From Arsenicicoccus sp. oral taxon 190 (lineage in GTDB: Bacteria; Actinomycetota; Actinomycetes; Actinomycetales; Dermatophilaceae), in contig NZ_CP012070.1 in assembly GCF_001189535.1 (NCBI RefSeq), positions 3,224,001-3,288,000 on the forward strand: a stretch of DNA of 64,000 bases. Direction: 5' to 3'. The notes beneath the pieces are model-generated. The model saw nothing but the letters and a program-made list of their open reading frames with translations, had not been told where the DNA came from and ran no database searches. Each line of letters opens with the position of its first letter. Position 1 is the first letter of the stretch. Shown in pieces: positions 8,159-17,229 of this stretch. Both the position numbers and the translations under genes were made by a program.

Positions 8159-9223
8159 ATGTCCGATCACTGGTCCCCCGCCACCCGCGCCGTCGCCCTG
8201 GGGCGGCCGCCCCACGCGCCCGGGGCCCCGGTCAACCCGCCGCTGGAGCTGTCCACGACCTATGTCGCCGGCGGGGACCGGCTCTACGCCCGGGTGGGCA
8301 ACCGGACCTGGGACGCGTTCGAGGAGACGCTGGGGTCGCTCGAGGGCGGCTCGGCGCTGGCCTTCGCGAGCGGGATGGCCGCGGTCTGCGCCGCGCTCGA
8401 CCTCGCCCCCCACGGCGGGGTGGTGGTGGCGCCCGACGGCGCCTACAACACCACGGTCTCGCTGCTGGACTCCTGGGTGGCCACCGGCCGACTGGCCGAG
8501 GTGCGGCGGGTCGACCCCTCGGACGCGAGCGCCGTCGCCCGGGCCACCCGCGGCGCCGACCTGGTGTGGCTCGAGTCGCCGACCAACCCGCTGCTGGTCG
8601 TCGCCGACGTGGCGACGGTCGCGCACGTGGCGCGCTCGCACGGCGCGATCTCGGTCTGCGACAACACCTTTGCCACGCCGATCCTGCAGCAGCCGCTCGA
8701 CCTGGGGGTCGACGTGGTGGTGCACTCGGCCACGAAGTACCTCGCCGGTCACTCCGACGTGCTCCTCGGCGCCACCGTCACCCGGGACGCCGCGATCGAG
8801 GAGCGGCTGCACACCCACCGCACCCTGACCGGCGGGGTGCCGGGGCCGCACGAGACCTGGCTGGCGCTGCGCGGGATCCGCACGCTGGCGCTGCGGGTGG
8901 AACGCTCCGGCGACAACGCCCGCGTCCTCGCCGAGCGGCTGGGCGCGCACCCGGCGGTGACCCGGGTGCGCTACCCGGGGTGGGGGGCGATCGTGTCGGT
9001 CGAGGTCGGCAGCGTCGCCCGGGCGGACGCGCTGAGCCGCGGCACCCGGCTGTGGACCCACGCGACGAGCCTCGGCGGCGTGGAGTCGCTGCTGGAGCGA
9101 CGCCGCCGCCACGCCAACGAACCCGCCGTCGTGCCCGAGGATCTCGTGCGGCTGTCGGTCGGGATCGAGGACGTCGAGGACCTCTGGGCCGACCTGCGGC
9201 AGGCGCTGGACGCGCTCGCCTGA
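8159..9223 (+). CDS. Cys/Met metabolism PLP-dependent lyase (cystathionine gamma-lyase/synthase family)
   Basis: 354 residues. Fold-type I PLP enzyme of the trans-sulfuration family: TTYVAGG and YARVGNRTWDAFEETLGSLE near the N-terminus, an ASGMAAV helix, ESPTNP, VCDNTFATP and the Schiff-base lysine K193 in HSATKYLAGHSD. It is 25-40 residues shorter than typical family members. Likely acts on cystathionine or another sulfur amino acid; synthase versus lyase activity cannot be told from sequence alone. It starts about 50 bp after the GNAT gene and converges on gpsA. Confidence 0.88.
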   Translation: MSDHWSPATRAVALGRPPHAPGAPVNPPLELSTTYVAGGDRLYARVGNRTWDAFEETLGSLEGGSALAFASGMAAVCAALDLAPHGGVVVAPDGAYNTTVSLLDSWVATGRLAEVRRVDPSDASAVARATRGADLVWLESPTNPLLVVADVATVAHVARSHGAISVCDNTFATPILQQPLDLGVDVVVHSATKYLAGHSDVLLGATVTRDAAIEERLHTHRTLTGGVPGPHETWLALRGIRTLALRVERSGDNARVLAERLGAHPAVTRVRYPGWGAIVSVEVGSVARADALSRGTRLWTHATSLGGVESLLERRRRHANEPAVVPEDLVRLSVGIEDVEDLWADLRQALDALA

Positions 9224-9284
9224 CGCGGACCGTCGCAGCCCGAAAAGGCGCGAGAAGACCCGTGAAGGCCCGGACCAGCCCGGG

Positions 9285-10301
9285 TCAGCGGCGCTCAGAC
9301 TTGCGGGCGCGGGACATCAGGGCGGTGACGACCTCCTGCGGGTCCCGCCCGTCGTGCACGACCGCCGCGACCTGCTCGACGATCGGCATGTCCACGCCGA
9401 CCGAGCGGGCGAGCTCCAGGATCGACTCGGCGGACTTGACGCCCTCGGCAACCTGACGGGTCTCGGTGACGACCTCCTCCACCGTCATCCCCTGCCCCAG
9501 CTTGACCCCGAACGAGTGGTTGCGCGACAGCGGGGACATGCAGGTGGCGATGAGGTCGCCGACCCCGGCCAGGCCGGAGAAGGTCAGCGGGTCCGCCCCG
9601 AGCCGCACGCCGAGGCGCGTCGTCTCGGCCAGGCCGCGGGTGATGATCGACGCCTTGGAGTTGTCCCCGAGCCCGAGGCCCTCGGCCATGCCGACGGCGA
9701 GCGCGACGACGTTCTTGGTGGCGCCGCCCAGCTCGCACCCGACCACGTCGGTCTCGGTGTAGGGCCGGAAGTAGGGGGTGGCGCAGTGGTGCGCCACCCG
9801 CTCGGCCGTCTCGCGCGAGGAGGACGCGACGACGCTGGCCGCCGGGTCCCGGCGGATGATCTCCCGGGCCAGGTTGGGCCCGGTCACGACGGCGACCTGC
9901 TCGGCCGGGACCCCGCCGACCTCGCTGATGACCTCCGACATCCGCTTGCCGGTCCCGAGCTCGATCCCCTTCATCAACGACACGTATGCCGCCCCTGCGG
10001 GGAGCGACGGGGCCCAGGTCTCCAGGTTGGCGCGCAGGCTCTGCGAGGGCACCGCGAGGATGACCGCGGCCGCGTCGGACACGGCCTCGGCGACGTCGCT
10101 GGTCGCGGTGATCTCCTCGGGCAGCCGCAGCCCGGGGAGGTACTGCGCGTTGGTGTGGCGCTCGCGGATCTCGTCGGTGACCTCGCTGCGGCGGCCCCAC
10201 ATCACCACGTCGTTGCCGGCGTGGGCGAGGATCGTGGAGAAGGCGGTGCCCCAGCTGCCGGTCCCGAGCACCGCGACCCGGGATCGCGTGGCGCTGCTCA
10301 C
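9285..10301 (-). CDS. gpsA: glycerol-3-phosphate dehydrogenase [NAD(P)+]
   Basis: 338 residues. Reduces dihydroxyacetone phosphate to sn-glycerol 3-phosphate for phospholipid synthesis. The N-terminal GTGSWGTAFSTIL is the Rossmann glycine motif; VSLMKGIELGTGKRMSEV, TGPNLAREI, GCELGGATKNVVALAVGM (catalytic Lys) and DLIATCMSPLSRNH follow in family order. The GTG start at 10301 overlaps the plsC stop by four bases (GTGA), which fixes the start and indicates translational coupling. Confidence 0.96.
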   Translation of the reverse strand: MSSATRSRVAVLGTGSWGTAFSTILAHAGNDVVMWGRRSEVTDEIRERHTNAQYLPGLRLPEEITATSDVAEAVSDAAAVILAVPSQSLRANLETWAPSLPAGAAYVSLMKGIELGTGKRMSEVISEVGGVPAEQVAVVTGPNLAREIIRRDPAASVVASSSRETAERVAHHCATPYFRPYTETDVVGCELGGATKNVVALAVGMAEGLGLGDNSKASIITRGLAETTRLGVRLGADPLTFSGLAGVGDLIATCMSPLSRNHSFGVKLGQGMTVEEVVTETRQVAEGVKSAESILELARSVGVDMPIVEQVAAVVHDGRDPQEVVTALMSRARKSERR

Positions 10302-11023
10302 GAGGCGCTCCCCCGCCTGCGCAGGTCGTACCTCTCGGCGGGGGCGGGCTCTCCGCGCAGCTCCTCCAGGAGCCGCACGATGTCGGCGATGATCCGGTCG
10401 GTGGCCTCCCGCACGACCTCCCCGGTGACGGGCTGACCCTGCAGGTCGTCCAGGTCCACCGGGGGCCCGGCGAGGACGTGGACGGTGCGCCGCGGCCACA
10501 GCCGCAGCCGCCCGGAGTAGGGGGCCATGACCTCCTGGATGCCCCACTGCGCCACCGGGATCACGGGGCAGCCGGTCTCCAGCGCGATCCGCGCGGCGCC
10601 GGTCTTGCCGGTCATCGGCCACATCTGGGGGTCGCGGGTGATGGTGCCCTCGGGGTAGATCGGGACGGTGCGACCGGCCCGGATCGCCGCGATCGCGGCG
10701 CGGTAGGCCTCCACGGCCCGTCCGGTGTTGCGGTAGACGGGGATCTGCTGGGCCTTGGTGATCAGCCAACCGAAGAAGGGCACCCGGAAGGCGGCGTCCT
10801 TGGCGAGGAAGAACGGTGGCCGGCCGTTGTCGTAGAGGAAGTGCGCGAGCATCAGGAAGTCCAGGTGAGACAGGTGGTTGCCGCAGACGACCACCCCGCC
10901 GGGCCGGTCCAGGTGCTCGGCGCCGCGCCAGTCCCGTCGGACCAGCGGGACGACCCCGGACTTGGCGATGGCGACGCAGACCCGGTAGGCCCACGGCAGC
11001 CGCACCTTCGGCTGTCGGCCCAC
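10298..11023 (-). CDS. plsC: 1-acylglycerol-3-phosphate O-acyltransferase
   Basis: 241 residues. Membrane-associated acyltransferase of the PlsC family making phosphatidic acid. CGNHLSHLDFLML contains the HX4D catalytic motif, and YPEGTITRDP is the substrate-binding motif III. It precedes gpsA in a two-gene operon, so substrate synthesis (glycerol 3-phosphate) and acylation are coupled. The GTG start at 11023 is supported by GGGAGGA six bases upstream and by the family start just before KVRLPWAYR; the longer upstream frame is low-complexity. Confidence 0.93.
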   Translation of the reverse strand: MGRQPKVRLPWAYRVCVAIAKSGVVPLVRRDWRGAEHLDRPGGVVVCGNHLSHLDFLMLAHFLYDNGRPPFFLAKDAAFRVPFFGWLITKAQQIPVYRNTGRAVEAYRAAIAAIRAGRTVPIYPEGTITRDPQMWPMTGKTGAARIALETGCPVIPVAQWGIQEVMAPYSGRLRLWPRRTVHVLAGPPVDLDDLQGQPVTGEVVREATDRIIADIVRLLEELRGEPAPAERYDLRRRGSAS

Positions 11024-11151
11024 GGTGCTCCTCCCGATCGACGAGCGGCCGGGAGGACCCGGCCGGCTGACCCGCACCCGCCATGATCGCCGAGCGTCCG
11101 CGTGCTGTCGACCTTTGGGCCGGGCGCGCCGCGCCTGCGAGGATGCCACCG

Positions 11152-11856
11152 ATGTCCGATCACCCCAGCCCCCACCCCTTCCCCTGGCGGATCGTCGTGC
11201 CCGTGAAGGACACCGTCCGTGGCAAGTCCCGCCTCGAGCCGCCGGACGGCGTCTCCCGCAACCTGCTCGCCATGGCCATCGCGCTGGACACCATCAACGC
11301 CGCGCGGCACTGCGTCGGTGCCGCCGCCGTCGTCGTAGTCACCCCCGACGCCGCGCTCGCAGCCCACGCGCGCACCTGGGGGGCCGAGGTCGTCGAGGAC
11401 CCGGGCGGCGGGTTGGACGCGGCGCTGCGCGCCGGCGAGGCGTATGCCGTGTCCCGCGCCGCCGAGCTCGGTGGCGCGGCACCCGGGGTCGCCGCCCTCC
11501 TCGGCGACGTGCCGGGCCTGCACCCGGACGACCTCACCGCCGCCCTCACCGCCGCGGCCTCGGTCGAGCGCGGATACGTCCCGGACCTCGACGGCACCGG
11601 CACGGTGCTGCTGACGGCGGCCCCGGGGCGTCTGCTGGAGCCCGCCTTCGGGCCCGGCTCGGCGGCGCGCCACGGCGAGCGTGCCACCGACCTCACCACG
11701 CTGGTCGACCTGCCCGACCGGCTCCGCCTGGACGTGGACGACCGGGCCGCCCTGCGGCGGGTGGCCCGCCTGGGGGTGGGGCGGCATACGGCCATGGTCC
11801 TGTCGCTGGGCGAGCCGGACCGCTCACCCGCGGAGCACGCCCAGCGTCGCGGCTGA
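11152..11856 (+). CDS. cofC: 2-phospholactate/phosphoenolpyruvate guanylyltransferase
   Basis: About 234 residues. CofC/FbiD makes the guanylated lactyl or enolpyruvyl intermediate for coenzyme F420. The signature WRIVVPVKDTVRGKSRL is the nucleotidyltransferase P-loop-like motif, and LLGDVPGLHPDDL carries the metal-binding acidic residues. The ATG at 11152 sits nine bases after GAGG; an in-frame ATG at 11143 is too close to that site. It is divergent from plsC and its 3' end overlaps the convergent permease gene by 33 bp. Other F420 genes are not in the window. Confidence 0.88.
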   Translation: MSDHPSPHPFPWRIVVPVKDTVRGKSRLEPPDGVSRNLLAMAIALDTINAARHCVGAAAVVVVTPDAALAAHARTWGAEVVEDPGGGLDAALRAGEAYAVSRAAELGGAAPGVAALLGDVPGLHPDDLTAALTAAASVERGYVPDLDGTGTVLLTAAPGRLLEPAFGPGSAARHGERATDLTTLVDLPDRLRLDVDDRAALRRVARLGVGRHTAMVLSLGEPDRSPAEHAQRRG

Positions 11857-12924
11857 CGCGGCCACCGCGAGGACGGCGCAGACCGCCCCGGCCAGCGCGA
11901 GCCGCCCGAGCCGCCAGCGCACCCCCGCCGACCGGCAGCGCTGCAGCCACAGCAGGGTGGCGAGCGAGGCCCAGGGCGTGACGAGCGGGCCCACGTTGGC
12001 GCCGACGAGCACGGCCATGAGCCGGGTCGGGTCGCCGGCCCCGGCAGGTTCCAGCGCGAGGTAGGCCGGCAGGTTGTTGACCACGTTGGCGCTGACCGCG
12101 GTGACGCCGGCCACGCGCAGCAGGTCGCCGGTCGAGCCGCCCGACCCGGCCAGCGCGACCAGCGGGTCCAGGTGACCGGCCTGGTGGGCCCAGGCCACCA
12201 CGGTCGTCAGCACCGCGAAGCCCGCGACCATGGCCCACGGCAGCTGCAGCCCGCGGAGCGCGGCGGGGTGGCGCCACGCGGTGGCGGCGGCCAGCACGGC
12301 CGCCCCGACCGTGGCGACGACCCACGGCTCGAGCCCCGCGGCGAAACCCGGCCCGGCGAGCAGGCAGACCCCCGTGGCGATCCGCAGCAGCACCCGGTCG
12401 TGCGGGGCCGCGGGCGGGTCGATCGAGTAGGTCGAGCGCAGGTCGCGATGGTGCAGCAGGGCCACGAGCAGCAGCGTCACCGCGATGCTGACCAGCCCCG
12501 GGCCGAGCGCGAGCCGCAGGTAGCGGGCGTGGCCGACGCCCTCCGACTGCAGGCGTTGCAGGGCGAGCAGGTTGGTGAGGTTGGACACCGGCAGCAGCAG
12601 CGACCCGGTGTTGGCCACCCACAAGGTGGTCAGGGCGAAGGGGCGCGGCCGCACCCCGATCTGGCGTGCCAGGGCCAGCCCCACCGGCGTGAGCAGCACC
12701 GCGGTCGTGTCCAGCGACAGGACGGCGGTGCAGACGACCGCGAAGCCCGCGAAGAGCAGCCACACCAGCCAGGTCCGGTGCCGTCCCTGCCGGGCCACCT
12801 GGTGCCCCACCACGTCGAAGACGCCCGCGCGCTCGCACAGCTCGGCCACCACCGTGATGGCGAGGAGGAAGGCGACCACCGGGAGGATCCGGGCCAGCGC
12901 GCCCAGGATGGTCCCGATCGTCAC
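11824..12924 (-). CDS. ArsB/SLC13-type membrane permease
   Basis: 366 residues with about ten membrane segments. LLAITVVAELCERAGVF, DTTAVLLTPVGLAL, WVANTGSLLLPVSNLTNLL and SANVVNNLPAYLAL repeat the NTxxLL / VNNLP pattern of the ion-transporter superfamily arsenite and anion permeases. It is shorter than ArsB (about 430). The substrate cannot be assigned; no arsR or arsC neighbour is present. It overlaps cofC at the 3' ends. Confidence 0.78.
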   Translation of the reverse strand: MTIGTILGALARILPVVAFLLAITVVAELCERAGVFDVVGHQVARQGRHRTWLVWLLFAGFAVVCTAVLSLDTTAVLLTPVGLALARQIGVRPRPFALTTLWVANTGSLLLPVSNLTNLLALQRLQSEGVGHARYLRLALGPGLVSIAVTLLLVALLHHRDLRSTYSIDPPAAPHDRVLLRIATGVCLLAGPGFAAGLEPWVVATVGAAVLAAATAWRHPAALRGLQLPWAMVAGFAVLTTVVAWAHQAGHLDPLVALAGSGGSTGDLLRVAGVTAVSANVVNNLPAYLALEPAGAGDPTRLMAVLVGANVGPLVTPWASLATLLWLQRCRSAGVRWRLGRLALAGAVCAVLAVAASAATLGVLRG

Positions 12925-13047
12925 CCGCGCATCATCCCCGACGGGCGCGCCACGCTGTGGTCGCGGCTCGCAGGGTGGTCCCGGTCAGGACGCCGCGAGG
13001 GGGCGCCACCGGCCTCCTGCCGCCCCGCCCCATCTTTGCCCTCCGGT

Positions 13048-13110
13048 CGTCGAGAGGCGACACCTGGGGGTTGTGGCGGCGGGATGACCCCGATCTGTCG
13101 CCTCTCGACG
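13048..13110. repeat. long intergenic inverted repeat, family A copy 1
   Basis: Perfect 15-base arms, CGTCGAGAGGCGACA (13048-13062) and its complement (13096-13110), flank a 33-base loop containing GGGGGTT and GACCCC. A second copy with the same GAGAGGCGA core and compensatory C-to-T/G-to-A arm changes is at 60876-60938. It lies in the 245-bp gap between the permease gene start and the hup stop and could terminate transcription entering hup. Confidence 0.85.
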
Positions 13111-13169
13111 AGGGGCGAGGTCGGGGTGCGGCGGGCGGTGGTGGCGCCCCCTCGCGGTGCCGTGCGACG

Positions 13170-13778
13170 TCACTTCTTGGGCGTGGCCTTCTTGGTCGAG
13201 CGGGACGCGGGGCGCGGCGTCGCGACCTTGGCGGCCGAGGTCTTCTTCGCGGTGCTCTTGGCGGCGGTGCTCTTGGCGGCGGACTTTGCGGCCGTCGCCT
13301 TCTTGACCGTCGCCTTCTTGGCGGTGCTCGCGGTGGTGCTCTTGGCGGCGCGCTTCGTGGTCGCCGCGGCGGCCGTCTTGCTCGTGCCCCGCTTGGCCGC
13401 CGTGGCCTTGGCCGTGGTGGCTGTGGTGGTCGTGGCCGCGGGCGAGCCGAGGGCGGAGGCGGAGTTGGCGCGGGCGCCGGCGACACCGCTCTTGGGGAGC
13501 TTCTTGGGGTCGGAGACGACGTCCTTGAACTGCGTGCCCGGGCGGAACTTCGGGACGTTGGTCTTCTTGATCCGGACCGTCTCGCCCGTGCGCGGGTTGC
13601 GACCGGTGCGGGCGGCCCGCGCGGCGCGCTCGAAGGTGCCGAAGCCGGTGATGCCGACCGACCCTCCCTTGGCCACCTCACGGATGATGACGTCCACGAT
13701 GGCCTCGACCGCGTCGGATGCGGCCTTGCGACTGCCGAGTCGACCCTCGAGGGCGTCGAGCAGGTCTGCCTTGTTCAC
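13170..13778 (-). CDS. hup: histone-like DNA-binding protein HU with basic tail
   Basis: 202 residues. The first about 95 residues are a complete HU domain (VNKADLLDAL, FGTFERAARAARTGRNPRTG, KKTNVPKFRPG). The remaining about 105 residues are a Lys/Ala/Thr-rich tail with repeated AAKS/TAKK/KKAT units, the HupB/Hlp form of actinobacteria, which binds and bridges DNA. The GTG at 13778 has GGAGG seven bases upstream. The tail is encoded by AAG-rich repeated codons that may be prone to length change. Confidence 0.96.
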   Translation of the reverse strand: MNKADLLDALEGRLGSRKAASDAVEAIVDVIIREVAKGGSVGITGFGTFERAARAARTGRNPRTGETVRIKKTNVPKFRPGTQFKDVVSDPKKLPKSGVAGARANSASALGSPAATTTTATTAKATAAKRGTSKTAAAATTKRAAKSTTASTAKKATVKKATAAKSAAKSTAAKSTAKKTSAAKVATPRPASRSTKKATPKK

Positions 13779-14208
13779 GATGCCTCCACGAATCCCGATG
13801 TGCGCCCGGCGGACTGCCGGTCGTCCCAGGCGAGGGTGACGCTGCAGCCTGGTGCCGCACCGACCTTCGACCTGGCATCGACGGTAGGGAAAATGAGTCG
13901 CCGCGTCCACGGTTTGTCAAACCTGGACCGGTTGCGGGGCAAGGACTTTGGGCATGACCGCTGCGATCCCGCCGCCGTGCGCCCGGACGTCACCCCCGAC
14001 CGCCCGGCGCCGACAGCCGCCTCACCCGAGCCGCAGCGAGCCACGAAAAACCGTGCGGCTCAGACGAGTGCAGCGGCAAGCACCATCGACGCGAGCATGC
14101 CGCGGTAGGAGCAACCGACCCGCCGCAGCCACCCCCGGCACGGCACCGGCCGGGACCCACCGCCCGGGCCCGGCACCCGAGATCCGTTGTCCGCCACCGG
14201 GCGTGGCG
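13779..14208. other. gene-free region upstream of hup
   Basis: About 430 bp between the hup start and the leuD stop. No credible ORF was found; frames crossing it are antisense extensions. On the minus strand a perfect TTGACA (complement of 13915-13920) lies about 135 bp before the hup start and an AT-rich stretch (complement of about 13888-13896) is 19-24 bp downstream of it, a plausible but weak hup promoter. The leuD-proximal half shows no recognisable structure. Confidence 0.5.
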
Positions 14209-14808
14209 TTAGGCCGTCCGGGTGATGGTGGTGGGCAGGTAGGCCGGTCGGCGCCGCTCGAAGTCGGCGATCGTGTCCTCGTGGCGCAGGGTCAGGCCGA
14301 TGTCGTCGAGCCCCTCCAGCAGCCGCCATCGGATGTAGTCGTCCACCTCGAAGGGCGCGACGACGTCCCCGCACGTGATCGTCTTGGAGCCGAGGTCGAC
14401 GGTGACCTCGGTGCCGGGCTGGGTCTCGAGGAGCTTCCACAGCAGGTCCACGTCCGCCTGCGAGACGACCGCCGTCAGCAGCCCCGCCTTGCCGCTGTTG
14501 CCCCGGAAGATGTCGGCGAAGCGGGACGAGATGACCACGCGGAAGCCGTAGTTCATCAGCGCCCACACCGCGTGCTCGCGTGACGAGCCGGTGCCGAAGT
14601 CGGGTCCGGCGACGAGGACGGAGCCGGCGGCATACGGCCGCTGGTTGAGCACGAAGGTGGGGTCGCTGCGCCAGGCCGCGAAGAGGCCGTCCTCGAAGCC
14701 GGTGCGGGTCACCCGCTTGAGGTACTCCGCCGGGATGATCTGGTCGGTGTCGACGTTGCTGCGGCGCAGCGGGACTCCCACGCCGGTGTGCGTCGTGAAG
14801 GCGTCCAT
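14209..14808 (-). CDS. leuD: 3-isopropylmalate dehydratase small subunit
   Basis: 199 residues. Swivel domain of isopropylmalate isomerase (leucine synthesis), partner of LeuC. NVDTDQIIPAEYLKRV at residues about 18-33 and GPDFGTGSSREHAVWAL are the family signatures. It starts nine bases after the leuC stop. The frame ends in TAA at 14209. Confidence 0.97.
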   Translation of the reverse strand: MDAFTTHTGVGVPLRRSNVDTDQIIPAEYLKRVTRTGFEDGLFAAWRSDPTFVLNQRPYAAGSVLVAGPDFGTGSSREHAVWALMNYGFRVVISSRFADIFRGNSGKAGLLTAVVSQADVDLLWKLLETQPGTEVTVDLGSKTITCGDVVAPFEVDDYIRWRLLEGLDDIGLTLRHEDTIADFERRRPAYLPTTITRTA

Positions 14809-14817
14809 GGTGGCTCC

Positions 14818-16209
14818 TCAGAGGTCGGCGGGGCTGGACAGGGTGCCGCGGACGGCGGTGGCGGCGGCCACGGCCGGCGACACCAGGTGGGTGCGCCCAC
14901 CCGTGCCCTGGCGCCCCTCGAAGTTGCGGTTGGAGGTCGAGGCGCTGCGCTCCCCCGGGGCGAGCTTGTCGGGGTTCATGGCGAGGCACATGGAGCAGCC
15001 GGGCAGGCGCCACTCGGCCCCGGCGTCGGTGAAGACCTGGTCCAGGCCCTCGGCCTCGGCCTGCAGCTGCACCCGGGCGGAGCCGGGGACGACGAGCATC
15101 CGCACGGACTCGGCGACGTGGCGCCCGCGCAGGACGGAGGCGACCTCGCGCAGGTCCTCGATGCGCCCGTTGGTGCACGAGCCGACGAAGACGGTGTCGA
15201 CCGCGATCTCCTTGAGCGGCTGGCCGGCTCGCAGGCCCATGTAGTCCAGGGCCCGCTGCGCGGCCGCCTGGTCGTTGTCGTCCCCGAGCTGCTCGGGGTC
15301 GGGGACGCTCGCCGAGAGCGGCAGCCCCTGGCCGGGGTTGGTCCCCCAGGTCACGTAGGGGCTGAGCGTGCTCGCGTCGATGGTCACCTCGGCGTCGAAG
15401 GTCGCGTCGTCGTCGCTGCGCAGCGCCGACCACGCCTCGACCGCGGCGTCCCACTCCGCGCCCTGCGGCGCGTGGGGCTTGTCGCGCAGGAAGTCGAAGG
15501 TCACCTCGTCGGGGGCGATCATCCCCGCGCGGGCGCCGGCCTCGATCGACATGTTGCAGATGGTCATCCGCGCCTCCATGGAGAGGCTGCGTATGGCGGA
15601 CCCGCGGTACTCGAGCACGTAGCCCTGCCCGCCCCCGGTGCCGATCTCGGCGATGACCGCGAGGATGACGTCCTTGGCGGTGACGCCGTCGGGCAGCTCG
15701 CCGTCGACGGTGATCGCCATCGTGCGGAAGGGCTTGAGCGGCAGCGTCTGGGTCGCGAGGACGTGCTCGACCTCGGAGGTGCCGATGCCGAAGGCGAGCG
15801 CCCCGAAGGCGCCGTGGGTGGACGTGTGGGAGTCCCCGCAGACGACGGTCATGCCGGGCTGCGTCAGCCCCAGCTGGGGGCCGACCACGTGCACGATCCC
15901 CTGCTCGGCGTCACCCATGGGGTAGAGCCGGATGCCGAACTCCTCGCAGTTGCGGCGTAGAGTCTGCACCTGGGTCAGGCTCACCGGATCGGTGATCGGG
16001 CCCGGTGTGGTGGGGACGTTGTGGTCCTCGGTCGCCAGGGTCAGGTCCGGACGGCGCACGGTGCGCCCCTCGAGGCGCAGCCCGTCGAAGGCCTGCGGAC
16101 TGGTGACCTCGTGCAGCAGGTGCAGGTCGATGTAGAGCAGGTCGGGCTCGCCCTCCGCGCGGCGGACGACGTGCTGCTCCCACACTTTCTCGGCAAGGGT
16201 GCCGCTCAT
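14818..16209 (-). CDS. leuC: 3-isopropylmalate dehydratase large subunit
   Basis: 463 residues. Aconitase-family enzyme interconverting 2- and 3-isopropylmalate. VVCGDSHTSTHGAFGALAFG, VFVGSCTNGR and LPGCSMCLAMNPD carry the three [4Fe-4S] ligand cysteines. The ATG at 16209 is preceded by a GGAGG-like AGGAACC. First gene of leuCD; the divergent IclR-type regulator gene begins 161 bp away, an arrangement known in actinobacteria for NdgR/LtbR control of leuCD. Confidence 0.97.
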   Translation of the reverse strand: MSGTLAEKVWEQHVVRRAEGEPDLLYIDLHLLHEVTSPQAFDGLRLEGRTVRRPDLTLATEDHNVPTTPGPITDPVSLTQVQTLRRNCEEFGIRLYPMGDAEQGIVHVVGPQLGLTQPGMTVVCGDSHTSTHGAFGALAFGIGTSEVEHVLATQTLPLKPFRTMAITVDGELPDGVTAKDVILAVIAEIGTGGGQGYVLEYRGSAIRSLSMEARMTICNMSIEAGARAGMIAPDEVTFDFLRDKPHAPQGAEWDAAVEAWSALRSDDDATFDAEVTIDASTLSPYVTWGTNPGQGLPLSASVPDPEQLGDDNDQAAAQRALDYMGLRAGQPLKEIAVDTVFVGSCTNGRIEDLREVASVLRGRHVAESVRMLVVPGSARVQLQAEAEGLDQVFTDAGAEWRLPGCSMCLAMNPDKLAPGERSASTSNRNFEGRQGTGGRTHLVSPAVAAATAVRGTLSSPADL

Positions 16210-16339
16210 GAGGTTCCTCCGTGACTGGGGTCGACCGGCCCGCCGGGACCGTCGGTCCGGACGCGAACGAGCTGGGCACGATGGGCGCGACGCCCACCGG
16301 GATGGCAGGCTTGCGCATCTCCGGGCGCCACGGATTTGC

Positions 16340-16356
16340 GTCTCAGGCTCCGAGAC
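16340..16356. promoter_or_regulatory. candidate operator between leuC and the IclR regulator
   Basis: GTCTC (16340-16344) and GAGAC (16352-16356) form a 5-7-5 palindrome 15 bp before the regulator start, in the divergent intergenic region. IclR proteins bind short palindromes of this size and often repress their own gene. Position, not motif identity, is the argument. Confidence 0.35.
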
Positions 16357-16370
16357 GGCAGTATCAGACT

Positions 16371-17093
16371 ATGGACACCACTTCTGGAGTCGGCGTGCTG
16401 GACAAGGCCGCCGTCGTGCTCGGAGCGCTCGAGGCCGGCCCGGCCACGCTCGCCCAGCTCGTCTCGGCCACGGGCCTCGCCCGGCCGACCGCCCACCGCC
16501 TGGCCGTGGCCCTGGAGCACCACCGTCTCGTCTCGCGCGACATGCAGGGCCGCTTCGTCCTCGGCCCCCGCCTCGGCGAGCTCGCGAGCGCCGCCGGCGA
16601 GGACCGGCTCCTCGCCGCCGCCGGCCCCGTGCTGGGCGCGCTGCGGGACCACACCTCCGAGAGCGCCCAGCTCTTCCGCCGCCAGGGCGACCACCGCATC
16701 TGCGTGGCCGCGGCCGAGCGCCCGATGGGGCTGCGCGACTCCATCCCGGTCGGCGCCTCGCTGTCCATGCTCGCCGGCTCGGCCGCCCAGGTCCTGCTCG
16801 CGTGGGAGGAGCCCGACCGGCTCCACCGCGGCCTGCAGGGCGCGAAGTTCACGGCCACCACGCTCTCGGGCGTACGCCGCCGCGGGTGGGCCCAGAGCGT
16901 CAGCGAGCGTGAGCTCGGCGTCGCGTCCGTGTCCGCCCCGGTCCGCGGCCCGTCCGGCCGCGTGGTCGCCGCCGTGTCGATCTCCGGCGCCATCGAGCGC
17001 ATCTCGCGCCAGCCGGGGCGGCTGCACGCCGCGACGGTGGTCGCGGGCGCCAACAAGCTGACCGAGATCCTGCGCCGCACCTCCTCCCTCTGA
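16371..17093 (+). CDS. ndgR: IclR family transcriptional regulator, NdgR/LtbR-like
   Basis: 240 residues. Winged helix-turn-helix at residues about 8-60 (KAAVVLGALEAGPATLAQLV, TGLARPTAHRLAVALEHH) and an IclR effector domain to the C-terminus. Orthologous regulators divergent from leuCD (NdgR in Streptomyces, LtbR in Corynebacterium, Rv2989) control leucine and sulfur or amino-acid genes. The ATG at 16371 is chosen because the HTH begins nine residues later; the long upstream frame is non-coding in composition. Confidence 0.88.
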   Translation: MDTTSGVGVLDKAAVVLGALEAGPATLAQLVSATGLARPTAHRLAVALEHHRLVSRDMQGRFVLGPRLGELASAAGEDRLLAAAGPVLGALRDHTSESAQLFRRQGDHRICVAAAERPMGLRDSIPVGASLSMLAGSAAQVLLAWEEPDRLHRGLQGAKFTATTLSGVRRRGWAQSVSERELGVASVSAPVRGPSGRVVAAVSISGAIERISRQPGRLHAATVVAGANKLTEILRRTSSL

Positions 17094-17229
17094 CCTCCCT
17101 GAGGGAGATTGTCCTCCGTCCGGCGGACCACGCCGACCGCTCAACGATTCGTTCCCCCCACCCCTCGCTCTCCCGTCCTACGTTCGTCCCAGGCTTCCCG
17201 CCCTACATCCGACTCGACGAGGAGAGACG

